A stretch of 64,000 bases of DNA from Bacillus sp. OV166 (GCF_900177675.1 NZ_FXWM01000001.1:2117001-2181000); one strand, 5' to 3'; numbered from the stretch's first letter, positions 54,057 through 63,324 are shown. Translations and numbers: made by a program. Notes: a model not told the origin generated them from the letters alone.

Positions 54057-54473
54057 ATGGCAACTCTGTATCAATCAAGAAAGATGACGATTCCTGAACC
54101 TCATCCGGAACATCAAGAGTTTTGGCAGGCCGCTGCAGAAGGAAAGCTTCTGATCAAGCAGTGCGAATCCTGTGGTGAGTATCATTATTACCCACGAGTA
54201 CTATGTCCGTATTGTATGAACGATAAGACGACATGGAAAGAAGCGAAAGGCACTGGACGTATCTACACATATAGTGTCATGCGAAAAGGAGTTCCGTATG
54301 CGATCGCCTTTGTTACGCTCGATGAAGGTCCGAGGATGATGACAAATATCGTAGATTGTGATCTCGATGCAGTGCACATTGATCAAAGAGTAAAAGTGGT
54401 ATTTAAGCAAAGCGGCGATCAAGATAATCCGGGTTCTTTTATACCTTGCTTTACACCTGTTGATGGTGAGTAA
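54057..54473 (+). CDS. DUF35 protein, zinc ribbon plus OB-fold, partner of the thiolase-like protein
   Basis: The protein has 138 residues. A rubredoxin-like zinc ribbon with CESC and CPYC is followed by an OB-fold ACP/CoA-binding domain (GRIYTYSVMRKGVPYAIAFVTLDEG). It starts three bases after the stop of the thiolase-like gene, typical of obligate partners. In characterised pairs this subunit contacts the CoA thioester and is required for activity. Confidence 0.92.
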   Translation: MATLYQSRKMTIPEPHPEHQEFWQAAAEGKLLIKQCESCGEYHYYPRVLCPYCMNDKTTWKEAKGTGRIYTYSVMRKGVPYAIAFVTLDEGPRMMTNIVDCDLDAVHIDQRVKVVFKQSGDQDNPGSFIPCFTPVDGE

Positions 54474-54519
54474 GAACTTTTAACATACTTAGAAGGACTA
54501 AAGAGAGGAGCGAATAAAA

Positions 54520-56217
54520 ATGAGAATCATTAAGGACGTACGGATTCCTATGCGTGATGGAGTACATATTGCTGCTGATATCTATCTTCCTGATGGAGCA
54601 GTCAAAGTACCGGCATTACTTGCGCTGAGCCCGTATGGTAAGGAACTGCAAGCACAAGCGCTAACATTACCTCCACAAGCTCGCCCAAGCCATCTTTGGA
54701 ACGGAGCAATTGAAGCAGGTGATATTCGTGAAGTAGTATCTCGCGGGTATGCACATATTATCGCAGATGTACGCGGTACAGGTGGTTCAGAAGGTCAAAT
54801 GTGCGGCAACTATAACTCAGGCGGTCATGGCGACGGTAAAGATATCTATGATCTTGTTGAATGGATGGCTGAGCAAGATTGGTGTGATGGCAACATCGGG
54901 ATGATCGGTATTTCGTACTTTGCATCGGTTCAAATTTTAGGTGCAGCGGAGCAGCCGCCACACTTAAAAGCCATCTTTGCGAACGGCGGGCATTTCGATC
55001 TTTATGAACTTTGTTATCACGGCGGAATTATGTGGTTAATGCCTCGTGCTTCTCGCGAAGGACGCGGCGGCGATAGCGGAAACGCCTTCAATAACGTAGC
55101 AAGTAAGAGCTCAAAAGTATTCTCACCAGGAGAGCTTAAAGAGAAGACGCAAGAACGCTTAAATGACCCAGATATTGCCCATTGGTCCGACTTTGTTCAC
55201 CTGTTACATTATCAAGACCGTCACGAATTATGGATGGATTACTTATTGAATCCACTTGATGGCCCGTTCTGGCAAAAAGACAGCGCGATAGATGTGGCAC
55301 ATAAAGTAACTATCCCAACATACTTCCAAGCAAAATGGGGCCGCGGCTGGAACGTTGAAGGCACAATCGAATGCTTCCACAAAGTATCAGGAATTAAAAA
55401 GCTTGATATCCAAGCGCTGCCGCCAATGTTAGAGCGTCCATTCCATGAAAGTCATGACGAAATGTTCCGTTGGTATGATTACTGGTTAAAAGGCATTGAT
55501 AATGGCATTATGGATGAACCAACCGTGCAGTTCTCTGTAGAAGGTTCTTACAAATGGCGCAATGAAGATCACTGGCCATTGCCCTATGAAGAAAAGAAAG
55601 CGTTCTATTTACGTCCTCGCCACAAAATTAGCGAAAAAAGCGAGCCGTTAACATCTGAATATGCACATCCGGATGGCTTCTACCAAGCACCATTAACCGT
55701 AACAACAACATCAGAAAAGATCAAATGGACTAGTGATAAATTCCTGGAGGCTGTAGAAATGACAGGTACAGGGGCATTGTACATTCATGCAGAAATCGAT
55801 ACGGATGATACAAACTTCATTGCCAAGCTTTATGATGTAGATCCAAGCGGCAAACGTACATTAATGACATCCGGTTATTTAAAAGCATCTCATCGTGAAT
55901 TAAATGAAGAGAAATCAACATACGGTGAGCCATGGCACCCGCATAACCGTGTGGTACCAGTCACACCTGGTGAAATCAAGGAGTATGCGATTCGCTTATA
56001 TCCATTCTCATTTTTAATTAAACCAGGAAATCGGATTGAATTAGAACTTGCATGTAACGAACCACTTGATGGAGAAGATGCAAAATTATTGCCGCCAGAT
56101 AGCTACCATTTACCAAGCGGGCGTGCAACAACTCACAAAATCTATCGTGATGCAGATCATCCATCACGTTTAGTTTTACCAGTTATTCCAAAACAATTCG
56201 ATGTTACCAATAAATAA
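54520..56217 (+). CDS. CocE/NonD-family alpha/beta hydrolase
   Basis: The protein has 565 residues. The N-terminal X-Pro-peptidase-like alpha/beta hydrolase domain (about 1-340) carries DVRGTGGSEGQ and the nucleophile Ser132 in IGMIGISYFAS. The C-terminal jelly-roll domain (about 345-560) ends in PGNRIELELACNEP, as in CocE (cocaine esterase) and glutaryl-7-ACA acylase relatives. No signal peptide is present. It would hydrolyse an ester or amide of the pathway substrate in the cytoplasm. It is co-oriented with the genes on both sides, with gaps of about 45 and 35 bases, within one operon. Confidence 0.9.
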   Translation: MRIIKDVRIPMRDGVHIAADIYLPDGAVKVPALLALSPYGKELQAQALTLPPQARPSHLWNGAIEAGDIREVVSRGYAHIIADVRGTGGSEGQMCGNYNSGGHGDGKDIYDLVEWMAEQDWCDGNIGMIGISYFASVQILGAAEQPPHLKAIFANGGHFDLYELCYHGGIMWLMPRASREGRGGDSGNAFNNVASKSSKVFSPGELKEKTQERLNDPDIAHWSDFVHLLHYQDRHELWMDYLLNPLDGPFWQKDSAIDVAHKVTIPTYFQAKWGRGWNVEGTIECFHKVSGIKKLDIQALPPMLERPFHESHDEMFRWYDYWLKGIDNGIMDEPTVQFSVEGSYKWRNEDHWPLPYEEKKAFYLRPRHKISEKSEPLTSEYAHPDGFYQAPLTVTTTSEKIKWTSDKFLEAVEMTGTGALYIHAEIDTDDTNFIAKLYDVDPSGKRTLMTSGYLKASHRELNEEKSTYGEPWHPHNRVVPVTPGEIKEYAIRLYPFSFLIKPGNRIELELACNEPLDGEDAKLLPPDSYHLPSGRATTHKIYRDADHPSRLVLPVIPKQFDVTNK

Positions 56218-56251
56218 TCTGCTAATTTACTAGATTATAGGAGTGAACAAC

Positions 56252-57202
56252 ATGGCAAATGCAGTACGTGTTATCCCGATTGAATGTAAATTTGGTCCAA
56301 TCTCTGCATTTGCATATTATGTGGATGGACCAGAACCAGCAATTATCGATACCGGTGTGAATGTCTCGGCAAGCCAAGACATTGAACCAACCTTAGCTGA
56401 ACATGGGATCCAAATCGAAGATATTCGTTGGATTTTATTGACGCATGGTCATGTGGATCATCTCGGTGGTGCATATGAAGTATGGGAAAAAACAGGACGG
56501 GAGGCAAAAGTAGTCATTCCCAAAAAAGAAGCTCGCCTCTTGCGTGATAAGAATGAACATATCTTTGATTACAAATCACTGCAAGGTAAATACATCACTG
56601 ATCCAGCCATCCAAGAAAAACATATCACCATGTTAAAAACAGATATTGGCGGCAATATCGAACCATACTCAGAAGTAGTTGATGGTGATACTATCCATCT
56701 TGGCGGCGATATCATTTTAAAAGTGATTGAAACTCCGGGTCATTCCATTGGTTCTGTAACCTTTGTATTGGATGGGCAAGACTGGGCGTTTGCAGCGGAT
56801 GCAGTTCAAATGTATGGCGGTGCAGGCGGCTTACCAACGATTGAAGACTCATCTCTATATCGCAAGAGTGTACGACGCTTGTTAGATGAAGTTCGTCCTA
56901 AACGATTATTCTTAGGTCATCCATTCCGCAATAGCAATGGCGATATGCAAAGTGCACAACTTGAAGGGGAACAAGTAGCAGCTGTGTTACAAGCAAGTCT
57001 TGATCGGGATGCCCAATTACGTGATGTCGTGCGGCGCCATTTAACGAATGGACTTCCTACTGAAGAGCATGAACTCTTTGGACCATTTGGCTGGGTTGCT
57101 GCTGAAATTGGCTATACAGGGGATCCTCGGAACTTACCTTGTGCGTTCTTTGTGACGATGCATGCTTATAAAGAAGAACTTATTGATACTGACAATAAAT
57201 GA
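56252..57202 (+). CDS. Metallo-beta-lactamase-fold hydrolase
   Basis: The protein has 316 residues. The zinc motif is LLTHGHVDHLGG (HxHxDH), followed by ETPGHSIGSV and FLGHPF as further ligands. It is a glyoxalase II/lactonase-like hydrolase, not an antibiotic lactamase in this setting. The start at 56252 follows TAGGAG. It lies between the CocE hydrolase and the CoA-transferase genes, suggesting hydrolysis of a lactone or thioester. A second, related enzyme begins at 63538. Confidence 0.9.
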   Translation: MANAVRVIPIECKFGPISAFAYYVDGPEPAIIDTGVNVSASQDIEPTLAEHGIQIEDIRWILLTHGHVDHLGGAYEVWEKTGREAKVVIPKKEARLLRDKNEHIFDYKSLQGKYITDPAIQEKHITMLKTDIGGNIEPYSEVVDGDTIHLGGDIILKVIETPGHSIGSVTFVLDGQDWAFAADAVQMYGGAGGLPTIEDSSLYRKSVRRLLDEVRPKRLFLGHPFRNSNGDMQSAQLEGEQVAAVLQASLDRDAQLRDVVRRHLTNGLPTEEHELFGPFGWVAAEIGYTGDPRNLPCAFFVTMHAYKEELIDTDNK

Positions 57203-57218
57203 GAGGAGGAAATTCTAA

Positions 57219-57914
57219 ATGATTCAGAAGAAGTTTGAAAATGCAGCACAAGCTGTTGCAGATATTAAGGATGGAGCAACGTTGCTTGTCGGAGGATTTG
57301 GGGGAAGCGGACTACCGTCCCAGCTTGTGGCTGCTTTAGTTGAGCAAGGAGCGAAGAATCTGACAGTTGTATCAAATAATATTGGAGCGGTAAGCGATGG
57401 TGTTGCCGCACTGATCAGCAACAATCAGGTACGGAGAATTATCTGCTCTTTCCCTGTCGGTCCACACGCTGACGAGCTGATTGAGCGTCTTCAGAACGGC
57501 ACGATCGAGTTAGAAATCGTCCCGCAAGGAACATTAGCAGAGCGTATCCGTGCAGGCGGCGCGGGCATTCCAGCCTTTTATACACCGACGGCAGCGCACA
57601 CTGAACTTGGAGAGGGCAAGGAATCACGTGTGTTCAATGATCGTCTGCATCTCTTAGAGCAAGCCATCACAGGTGACTACGCTTTCATCAAGGGACATCG
57701 AGCAGATCGCTGGGGGAATCTTGTTTACAATAAGACGCAGCGTAATTTTAACCCGGTAATGGCGACAGCAGCGAAAATAACCATTGCCGAAGTAGATGAA
57801 ATCGTGGAAGTCGGAGAAATTGATCCAGAGATCATTGTCACACCGAGCGTATTCGTACATCGTTTAGTCAAATTAGAGCCGCAGCGTGAAGGGACGGTGT
57901 TAGTAAATGGGTAA
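57219..57914 (+). CDS. CoA-transferase subunit A (family I, ScoA/PcaI-like)
   Basis: The protein has 231 residues. The subunit A signature LLVGGFGGSGLPSQLVAAL is present, followed by GPHADELIERLQNGTIELEIVPQGTLAERIRAGGAG. It pairs with the next gene to move CoA from succinyl-CoA or acetyl-CoA onto a carboxylic acid. The genes overlap by eight bases, indicating coupled synthesis of a complex. The acceptor is probably a dicarboxylic or oxo acid from ring cleavage. Confidence 0.94.
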   Translation: MIQKKFENAAQAVADIKDGATLLVGGFGGSGLPSQLVAALVEQGAKNLTVVSNNIGAVSDGVAALISNNQVRRIICSFPVGPHADELIERLQNGTIELEIVPQGTLAERIRAGGAGIPAFYTPTAAHTELGEGKESRVFNDRLHLLEQAITGDYAFIKGHRADRWGNLVYNKTQRNFNPVMATAAKITIAEVDEIVEVGEIDPEIIVTPSVFVHRLVKLEPQREGTVLVNG

Positions 57915-58599
57915 AGATCAACAAAAGGTTGGATGGTCAAAGATCGAGTTAGCTACTCGAGTAGCTCAAGACCTAGAAGATGGCTGGTTCGTGAATTTAG
58001 GTATTGGTATTCCTACTCTTGTGGCCGATGTGATTCCTGAAGAACGAGAAATTATTCTGCATAGTGAGAATGGTCTTCTTGGGCTGGGGCCAAAACCTGA
58101 ACCAGGTGAAGAAGATATGGATCTTGTCAATGCAGGTAAGGAACCGATCACATTAAAGCCGGGTGGGAGCTTCTTCTCACAATCAGACTCTTTTGCCATG
58201 ATCCGTGGCGGTCACCTCGATGCCGCAGTGCTCGGAGCATTCCAAGTCTCGATGTACGGGGATCTTGCTAGTTGGAAGCTTCCTAACACAACCCTTGGAC
58301 GTGTTGGAGGAGCCATGGATTTGACAGTTGGGAGCAAGCGTATCTTCCTTTGTATGCAGCATACGAGTAAGGGAACGCCGAAAATTGTGGAAGAATGTAC
58401 CTATCCATTGACTGCGCCTCGCTGTGTAGATCGTATCTATACAGATCTTGCAGTGATTGACGTAACAGATGACGGCCTTGTCGTCCAAGAACTGGCTCCT
58501 GGTGTAACGTTTGAATACTTGCAGGAACGCACAGCAGCTCCGCTTAAGAATCATGCGACCAATGACATTGAATCAGAGACTTTGCAAATTAATGATTAA
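57907..58599 (+). CDS. CoA-transferase subunit B (family I, ScoB/PcaJ-like)
   Basis: The protein has 230 residues. The active-site motif IILHSENGLLGLGP contains the catalytic Glu that forms the enzyme-CoA thioester. GGHLDAAVLGAFQVSMYGDLASW and VGGAMDLTVGSKR are typical. It completes the transferase with subunit A. After it, the operon is interrupted by a regulator relic before the second monooxygenase gene. Confidence 0.94.
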   Translation: MGKDQQKVGWSKIELATRVAQDLEDGWFVNLGIGIPTLVADVIPEEREIILHSENGLLGLGPKPEPGEEDMDLVNAGKEPITLKPGGSFFSQSDSFAMIRGGHLDAAVLGAFQVSMYGDLASWKLPNTTLGRVGGAMDLTVGSKRIFLCMQHTSKGTPKIVEECTYPLTAPRCVDRIYTDLAVIDVTDDGLVVQELAPGVTFEYLQERTAAPLKNHATNDIESETLQIND

Positions 58600-58623
58600 G
58601 CACTCGAAAAAACCAGCCATTGA

Positions 58624-58779
58624 ACGCAGTTCATCGGTGAGCAGGGGACCTTCCCCGTTCAGGAACTCCCCGTACGACCTCCAGGGGTAGAGTTAGGAGG
58701 ACTAGTTGGCTTCCTTCGCGATCAAGGGATAAAGTGGACTTCGAAAATATTAGGTGTAGAGATCAAATTAATAGCTTAG
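58624..58779 (+). pseudogene. Relic of a GntR (UTRA) regulator related to the one at 62575
   Basis: In one frame this stretch reads GEQGTFPVQELPVRPPGVEL, then GGLVGFLRDQGIKWTSKIL and stops at 58777. The intact GntR protein at 62575 has KGTFPVQGIPVRPPGLEL and GGLVDYFRKQGMEVNSKVL in the same order. Both the DNA-binding part and the rest of the effector domain are missing. Its GC content is clearly higher than that of the flanking genes, like the intact copy. Confidence 0.8.
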
Positions 58780-58791
58780 GAGGAAAGGTAT

Positions 58792-59895
58792 ATGAAATCA
58801 GAGTCTTTAAGAATTGCTATTATCGGTAGTGGAATTGGAGGGGCAGCAACGGCGGTGGCTTTACGGCATGCGGGATTCAATGTGGGCGTCTATGAGCAAG
58901 CATCAGCTATAACTGAGGTAGGGGCAGGTATCGGTTTGCGTCCGCCATCGATCCGTTATTTCAAGAAATGGGGGCTTTTGGATGAAATTGAAAGAGTAAC
59001 CCATAAAAGCGTTTTAATGGAAATCCTTACAGATAAAGCAGAAGTAGTACTTGAGGAAAAATGGCCTGCGCTAACAGATGACCCAAATGAAAGATGGGCG
59101 AGATTAATTCATCGTGCAGACTGTTTAGACACGTTAATTAATGCCATACCTTCTGAGTTCATCCATTTGAATCACAAATGTAAAAATATCGTTCGCCATG
59201 AAGATTATGCAAAAATTGAGTTTGAAAATGGTGTCAAAGTCGAAGCCGATTTAGTTATTGCTGCCGATGGTATTCGTTCCCTTACTCGGTCGCTATTTTT
59301 CAGTCATGCTGAGCCGGTTTTCCACGGTTACCATGCCTATCGGGCTCTTGTGAATGAGGATGAAACCTATGGTTTAGCATCTGAAGACACTTTGAGAATT
59401 TTCTGTGATGATAAAGTCAATTACTATTTACTGCCGTTAAAATATCGGAAACAAGTTTCAGTTGATATTACAGTCCCACACCAAGACCGATCAGGCAGAC
59501 CAAACGTACCGAAAGAAGATATGCTTAACCAATTAAAGAATTTCCATCCTAACCTTCAGAAGATTGCTGAAGATATCAATAACTTTGATGTTCGAGCACT
59601 ATACGATATCGATCCAGTCGAACAGTGGACAAATAATTGTATCGCCCTGCTTGGGGATGCCGCCCATTCTATGCTTCATAACCAAGGTCAAGGTGCAAAT
59701 ATGGCGATCCAAGATGCAGGGGTAATGGCTGAATGTTTACTTGAAGCTGATAGCGTTGAAAGTGCCTTACAAAAATATGAGTCTCTAAGAAAACCACTTG
59801 GAACATTATTTCAAAATTTATCTCGCCAGTTCCATACTGACAAGGAAGAAACGGCTTTCCCTGAAAAAGAATTCCTTGAGAATGTAACTGAGTAA
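58792..59895 (+). CDS. FAD-dependent aromatic monooxygenase, copy 2
   Basis: The protein has 367 residues. The FAD motif AIIGSGIGGAATAVALRHAG, the DG motif LVIAADGIRSLTRSLF and CIALLGDAAHSMLHNQGQGAN are all present. It is a paralogue of 45483 with the same length and motif spacing, and the same RADxxDTLI/RADLIETFL-type substrate-side motif, but many differences. It should hydroxylate an aromatic or pyridine ring. It heads a group with the alpha/beta hydrolase at 59919; AGGAGG lies before the ATG. Confidence 0.92.
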   Translation: MKSESLRIAIIGSGIGGAATAVALRHAGFNVGVYEQASAITEVGAGIGLRPPSIRYFKKWGLLDEIERVTHKSVLMEILTDKAEVVLEEKWPALTDDPNERWARLIHRADCLDTLINAIPSEFIHLNHKCKNIVRHEDYAKIEFENGVKVEADLVIAADGIRSLTRSLFFSHAEPVFHGYHAYRALVNEDETYGLASEDTLRIFCDDKVNYYLLPLKYRKQVSVDITVPHQDRSGRPNVPKEDMLNQLKNFHPNLQKIAEDINNFDVRALYDIDPVEQWTNNCIALLGDAAHSMLHNQGQGANMAIQDAGVMAECLLEADSVESALQKYESLRKPLGTLFQNLSRQFHTDKEETAFPEKEFLENVTE

Positions 59896-59918
59896 TGAAT
59901 AAAAAGGAGGTTGAATAG

Positions 59919-60845
59919 ATGCCTGTACATCCCGAGATAAAAAAAATATTGGATTTTATTCCATCGTCCGATACTAAAACAAAAATAATACCAGAAGAAC
60001 ATAGGAAAATGTTTGATGCACCTATTTTACCGGTTGAACAACGTGTCCAAGTTTATTCTGTTGAAGAAAGATCTATTCCTACTGCTGAAGCGGATATCCC
60101 AGTAAGAATTTATACACCGAAGGAAGCAGATTCTTATCCAATTCTCATGTATTTTCACGGTGGCGCATTTTTCTCGGGAAATTTAGAAAGTCATGATGAA
60201 ATTGTTCGCCCGATTTGCTTGGAATCTGGATACAAAGTCATTTCAGTAGGTTACCGTCTTGCTCCTGAACACCCATTTCCAGCTCCATTAGAAGATTGCT
60301 ATAACGTAACAAAATGGGCAACAGAACATAAGGATGAATTGCAATGGGATGGCAAGAATCTCGCTCTTGCAGGTGATAGCGCGGGCGGTAACTTAGTTGC
60401 AGCTGTCTCACTTATGGCCCGTGACAAAAAGGAATTTGCCATTACGAAACAAGTACTTTATTATCCATCCTTGGACCTTGATGTCAGTGAATTTCGTTAC
60501 CCATCACAGGTGGAAAATGGAAAGGGCTATTTCGTAGAAAGTGATCAATTAGCTGAATATAACTCCTTCTATTTAGTTGGAAATGTAGATACGGATCATC
60601 CGCTTGTTTCACCAATACGAGAAGAAAATTTAGAAAATCTTCCGGCAGCACTAGTCATTACAGCCGAATATGATCCAATGCGAGATGAGGGGGAACTATT
60701 TGCGGGGAATTTAAAAAAATGTGGTGTCCCTGTTGAAAGAAAACGATATGAAGGCGCTACTCATGGGTTCTTAGGTAAATTCACACATCTTGATGAATAT
60801 AAAGACATTTATAAACGTACAGCGGAATTTTTGAGTACCAAGTAG
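59919..60845 (+). CDS. Alpha/beta hydrolase, hormone-sensitive-lipase (family IV esterase) type
   Basis: The protein has 308 residues. The oxyanion motif MYFHGGAFFSG, nucleophile elbow LALAGDSAGGNLVAA, the acidic residue in ITAEYDPMRDEGE and the catalytic His in EGATHGFLG are all present. It is a cytoplasmic carboxylesterase, 23 bases after the monooxygenase gene and co-transcribed. It may release an acid from an ester substrate or hydrolyse a ring-cleavage product. Confidence 0.93.
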   Translation: MPVHPEIKKILDFIPSSDTKTKIIPEEHRKMFDAPILPVEQRVQVYSVEERSIPTAEADIPVRIYTPKEADSYPILMYFHGGAFFSGNLESHDEIVRPICLESGYKVISVGYRLAPEHPFPAPLEDCYNVTKWATEHKDELQWDGKNLALAGDSAGGNLVAAVSLMARDKKEFAITKQVLYYPSLDLDVSEFRYPSQVENGKGYFVESDQLAEYNSFYLVGNVDTDHPLVSPIREENLENLPAALVITAEYDPMRDEGELFAGNLKKCGVPVERKRYEGATHGFLGKFTHLDEYKDIYKRTAEFLSTK

Positions 60846-60856
60846 AGAATATTGAT

Positions 60857-60949
60857 AGGTTAACAGACATTTCCAGGAAGTGGTCATCGCGGCGGTCCAA
60901 AGGCAAAAGCGTTTGATCACTTCCGTTTTAGCGTGTAAGTCTTTAACCT
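60857..60949. repeat. Repeat element with terminal inverted repeats, copy 1 (before MFS gene)
   Basis: It begins AGGTTAACAG and ends TTAACCT (inverted). The inside folds into GGAAGTGGTCA / TGATCACTTCC followed by GTTTTA. A related element of nearly the same length and layout lies at 62434-62519. The hairpin with T-run may also terminate transcription of the upstream genes. Confidence 0.65.
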
Positions 60950-61094
60950 TTGTTGTTAATAGCTTAAAGGGGGTGAAAATGGACGGTTAAAAGGATGACT
61001 GGAAATCTAAACATCGGGGTGGATGGAATAGGACTGTCAAAAATATTCAAAATATTCAGAACTATAATTAAAATTTAAAGGGGTGTTTAATTTT

Positions 61095-62348
61095 ATGGAA
61101 AATAAAAAGTTTTGGACTTATGAAAATAAGTTAGTGGTAATCGTCTTCTTCACAATCGGGTTCGTTTTCTTTGACCGTTTAGCGATAAACTACCTATTCC
61201 CAATGATTTCTGTTGATTTAGGACTAAACTACACGCAATTAGGTTTACTTGGAGCAGCTCTTGCGTTAACTTGGTCAGTATCCGGTCCATTAGGTGGATT
61301 CATTTCAGATAAAGTTAAGAGTAAGAAATCAATGTTAGCAATTTTAGTACTCGCATTCTCGCTTATTTCATTAGCGCACGGTTTAGCACAATCATTTGCC
61401 ATGTTATTCGTCCTACGTCTATTAATGGGTATTGTAGAAGGTCCACTGATTCCGCAAACACAATCGATTTTAGCAATGGAATCTTCGGAGCGTCGTAAAG
61501 GATTTAACTTAGGCTTTACCATGAACACAAGTAACGCATTATTCGGCAGTATTTTAGCACCTGTAGTCATCGTTGCGTTAGCAACAAATTTTGACTGGCA
61601 CACTGCCTTCTATTTAACGATTATTCCTGGGATTATTTTAAGCTTTGTCATCCTCAAAACCGTTAAAAATCCAGACCCAGCGAAATTCCATGCTATGCAT
61701 GCGACAAAATCGTCTGAAAAAGTGAAAGTGAAAGATGTCCTTAAGCACCGTAATATTTGGTTATCAGTTGTTGTTTTCAGTTTAGTTATGACCACACTTA
61801 TGGCATTCCAAATTTTTGGGCCAACCTATTTAGTCCAAGCAAAAGGTTTATCTGAAACAAAAATGAGTTTCGTCATGGCTACATTTGGAGTTGGATTTGC
61901 AATCTTCGGTTTCTTAATCCCAGCCATTTCAGAGCGTACCGGACGTAAACCGGCTTCTTTAGTTTCCGGCTTGTTGTTAATTCTCATACCACTAGCTATC
62001 GTTTTTGTGGATTCCATTCCATTAATGATGCTGCTTTTATTCATTGGTTCGGCTGGTTCAGGTGTAATTGGTATGTCGATGTCAGTTATTCCGGTTGAGT
62101 CTGTTCCTTTACAATACTCAGGTCTAGCAATCGGTTTAACAATCGGTATTGGTGAATTAATCGGTGGATTCTTAAATCCAATGGTGAATGGTGCTTTAGC
62201 AGATATATATGGTATTCAAACACCATTATTCGTAGCTGCCGGTGCTGCTGTGTTGGCATTACTATTCTCATTCTTCTTCAAAGAAACAGCACCATCTAAA
62301 GTACAATTAACCAAGGGACCAGAAATCAAAAGTAGTGTCCAAGTTTAG
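61095..62348 (+). CDS. MFS transporter (anion:cation symporter-like)
   Basis: The protein has about 417 residues and 12 membrane segments. Loop 2-3 reads GPLGGFISDKVKSKKSM (MFS motif A), and the LLMGIVEGPLIPQTQSILAMESSERRKGFN loop resembles the ACS family that takes up organic acids. The start at 61095 follows AAAGGGGTG. It probably takes up the pathway substrate or a related acid, in addition to the ABC importer. Repeat elements at 60857 and 62434 flank the gene on both sides. Confidence 0.92.
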   Translation: MENKKFWTYENKLVVIVFFTIGFVFFDRLAINYLFPMISVDLGLNYTQLGLLGAALALTWSVSGPLGGFISDKVKSKKSMLAILVLAFSLISLAHGLAQSFAMLFVLRLLMGIVEGPLIPQTQSILAMESSERRKGFNLGFTMNTSNALFGSILAPVVIVALATNFDWHTAFYLTIIPGIILSFVILKTVKNPDPAKFHAMHATKSSEKVKVKDVLKHRNIWLSVVVFSLVMTTLMAFQIFGPTYLVQAKGLSETKMSFVMATFGVGFAIFGFLIPAISERTGRKPASLVSGLLLILIPLAIVFVDSIPLMMLLLFIGSAGSGVIGMSMSVIPVESVPLQYSGLAIGLTIGIGELIGGFLNPMVNGALADIYGIQTPLFVAAGAAVLALLFSFFFKETAPSKVQLTKGPEIKSSVQV

Positions 62349-62433
62349 TTTTAGTTGTTCATTAACAACTCTTCTTGGAAGGATGCGAGGATGTTAACCT
62401 ACTCTAACATGAGCTTAAACTATTCATTTCAAT

Positions 62434-62519
62434 AGGTTAATAGTATTTCCACGGAAGTGAGCCTAGCGACGAAAACCAAAAACGTTGCGTTTGGTCACTT
62501 CCGTTTTATAGTTAAACCT
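62434..62519. repeat. Repeat element with terminal inverted repeats, copy 2 (after MFS gene)
   Basis: It begins AGGTTAATAG and ends TTAAACCT. The inside pairs GGAAGTGA with TCACTTCC, followed by GTTTTATA. The layout and many bases match copy 1 at 60857. It lies between convergent MFS and GntR genes and can act as terminator. Confidence 0.65.
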
Positions 62520-62574
62520 TCTAAAATTTTTGAATACGATGGCAGTTAATCATAAATCAAACGATTTTTAACGA

Positions 62575-63324
62575 TTATCGATTGACCATGAAGGCGTACT
62601 TGTAGTCTTCGGCCCTGTGAACAGCTTTTCTCCAGCCAATAAGGATGTCATTCCGTGTGTACATAGTTGTCTCCATTACGAGGATCGGATCCCCGGGTGT
62701 AACGCCCAGGACCTGCGCCTCCTCATGACTTGCGCTTGTTGCCCAAATTTGATGTTCACCTCGGGACAGGGAGATCCCCAGATCGCGTTCGAGGAGAAAG
62801 AAGACATTCCCGACTTCCTCAAGTTCCCGAGCGCCTGGTTGGAAGTCTTCCGGGACACTTAGATAGGTCTGCGTCCATACAAGCGGCTTATCTTTGAACC
62901 AGATCAGACGAGAGATGCGCAGTACCTCGTCGTTAGGCTCGTAGCCAAGTAAAGAACGCTGATTCTTCGGGGGAGGGACCCGATCGACGTCCAAGACTTT
63001 CGAGTTAACCTCCATTCCCTGTTTGCGAAAGTAGTCGACCAGCCCGCCTAGTTCAAGACCTGGAGGGCGAACGGGTATCCCCTGAACTGGGAAGGTGCCC
63101 TTCGCACGCTCCCGGTACACATATCCCTCAGTGGTGAGTTCCTTTAATGCCTGGCGAACAGGTGCCCGACTCACGTGGAAGCGCTGAACTAGCTCCTGCT
63201 CAGTACTGAAGGGTCGACTCGTCTCACCTTCAGAAGCCTGCAGTTCCTCAATCAAGATTTGCTTGATTTGTTTATAAATGGGAATCCCAGAGCTGCGATC
63301 AATCGTATGTTTTTTGTCCTGCAT
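62575..63324 (-). CDS. GntR-family (HutC/UTRA) regulator, GC-rich
   Basis: The protein has 249 residues. The winged HTH (IPIYKQIKQILIEELQ, FHVSRAPVRQALKELTTEGYVYRERAKGTF) is followed by a UTRA effector domain (VRPPGLELGGLVDYFRKQG onward). The start at 63324, after AAGGAGG, is preferred over an in-frame ATG seven codons earlier. The gene is visibly richer in GC (about 53% in a counted line) than its neighbours, suggesting separate origin. TTGGTATAACAA, found before two catabolic operons, lies inverted in its own promoter region at 63471, so it is the likely island regulator. Confidence 0.92.
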   Translation of the reverse strand: MQDKKHTIDRSSGIPIYKQIKQILIEELQASEGETSRPFSTEQELVQRFHVSRAPVRQALKELTTEGYVYRERAKGTFPVQGIPVRPPGLELGGLVDYFRKQGMEVNSKVLDVDRVPPPKNQRSLLGYEPNDEVLRISRLIWFKDKPLVWTQTYLSVPEDFQPGARELEEVGNVFFLLERDLGISLSRGEHQIWATSASHEEAQVLGVTPGDPILVMETTMYTRNDILIGWRKAVHRAEDYKYAFMVNR

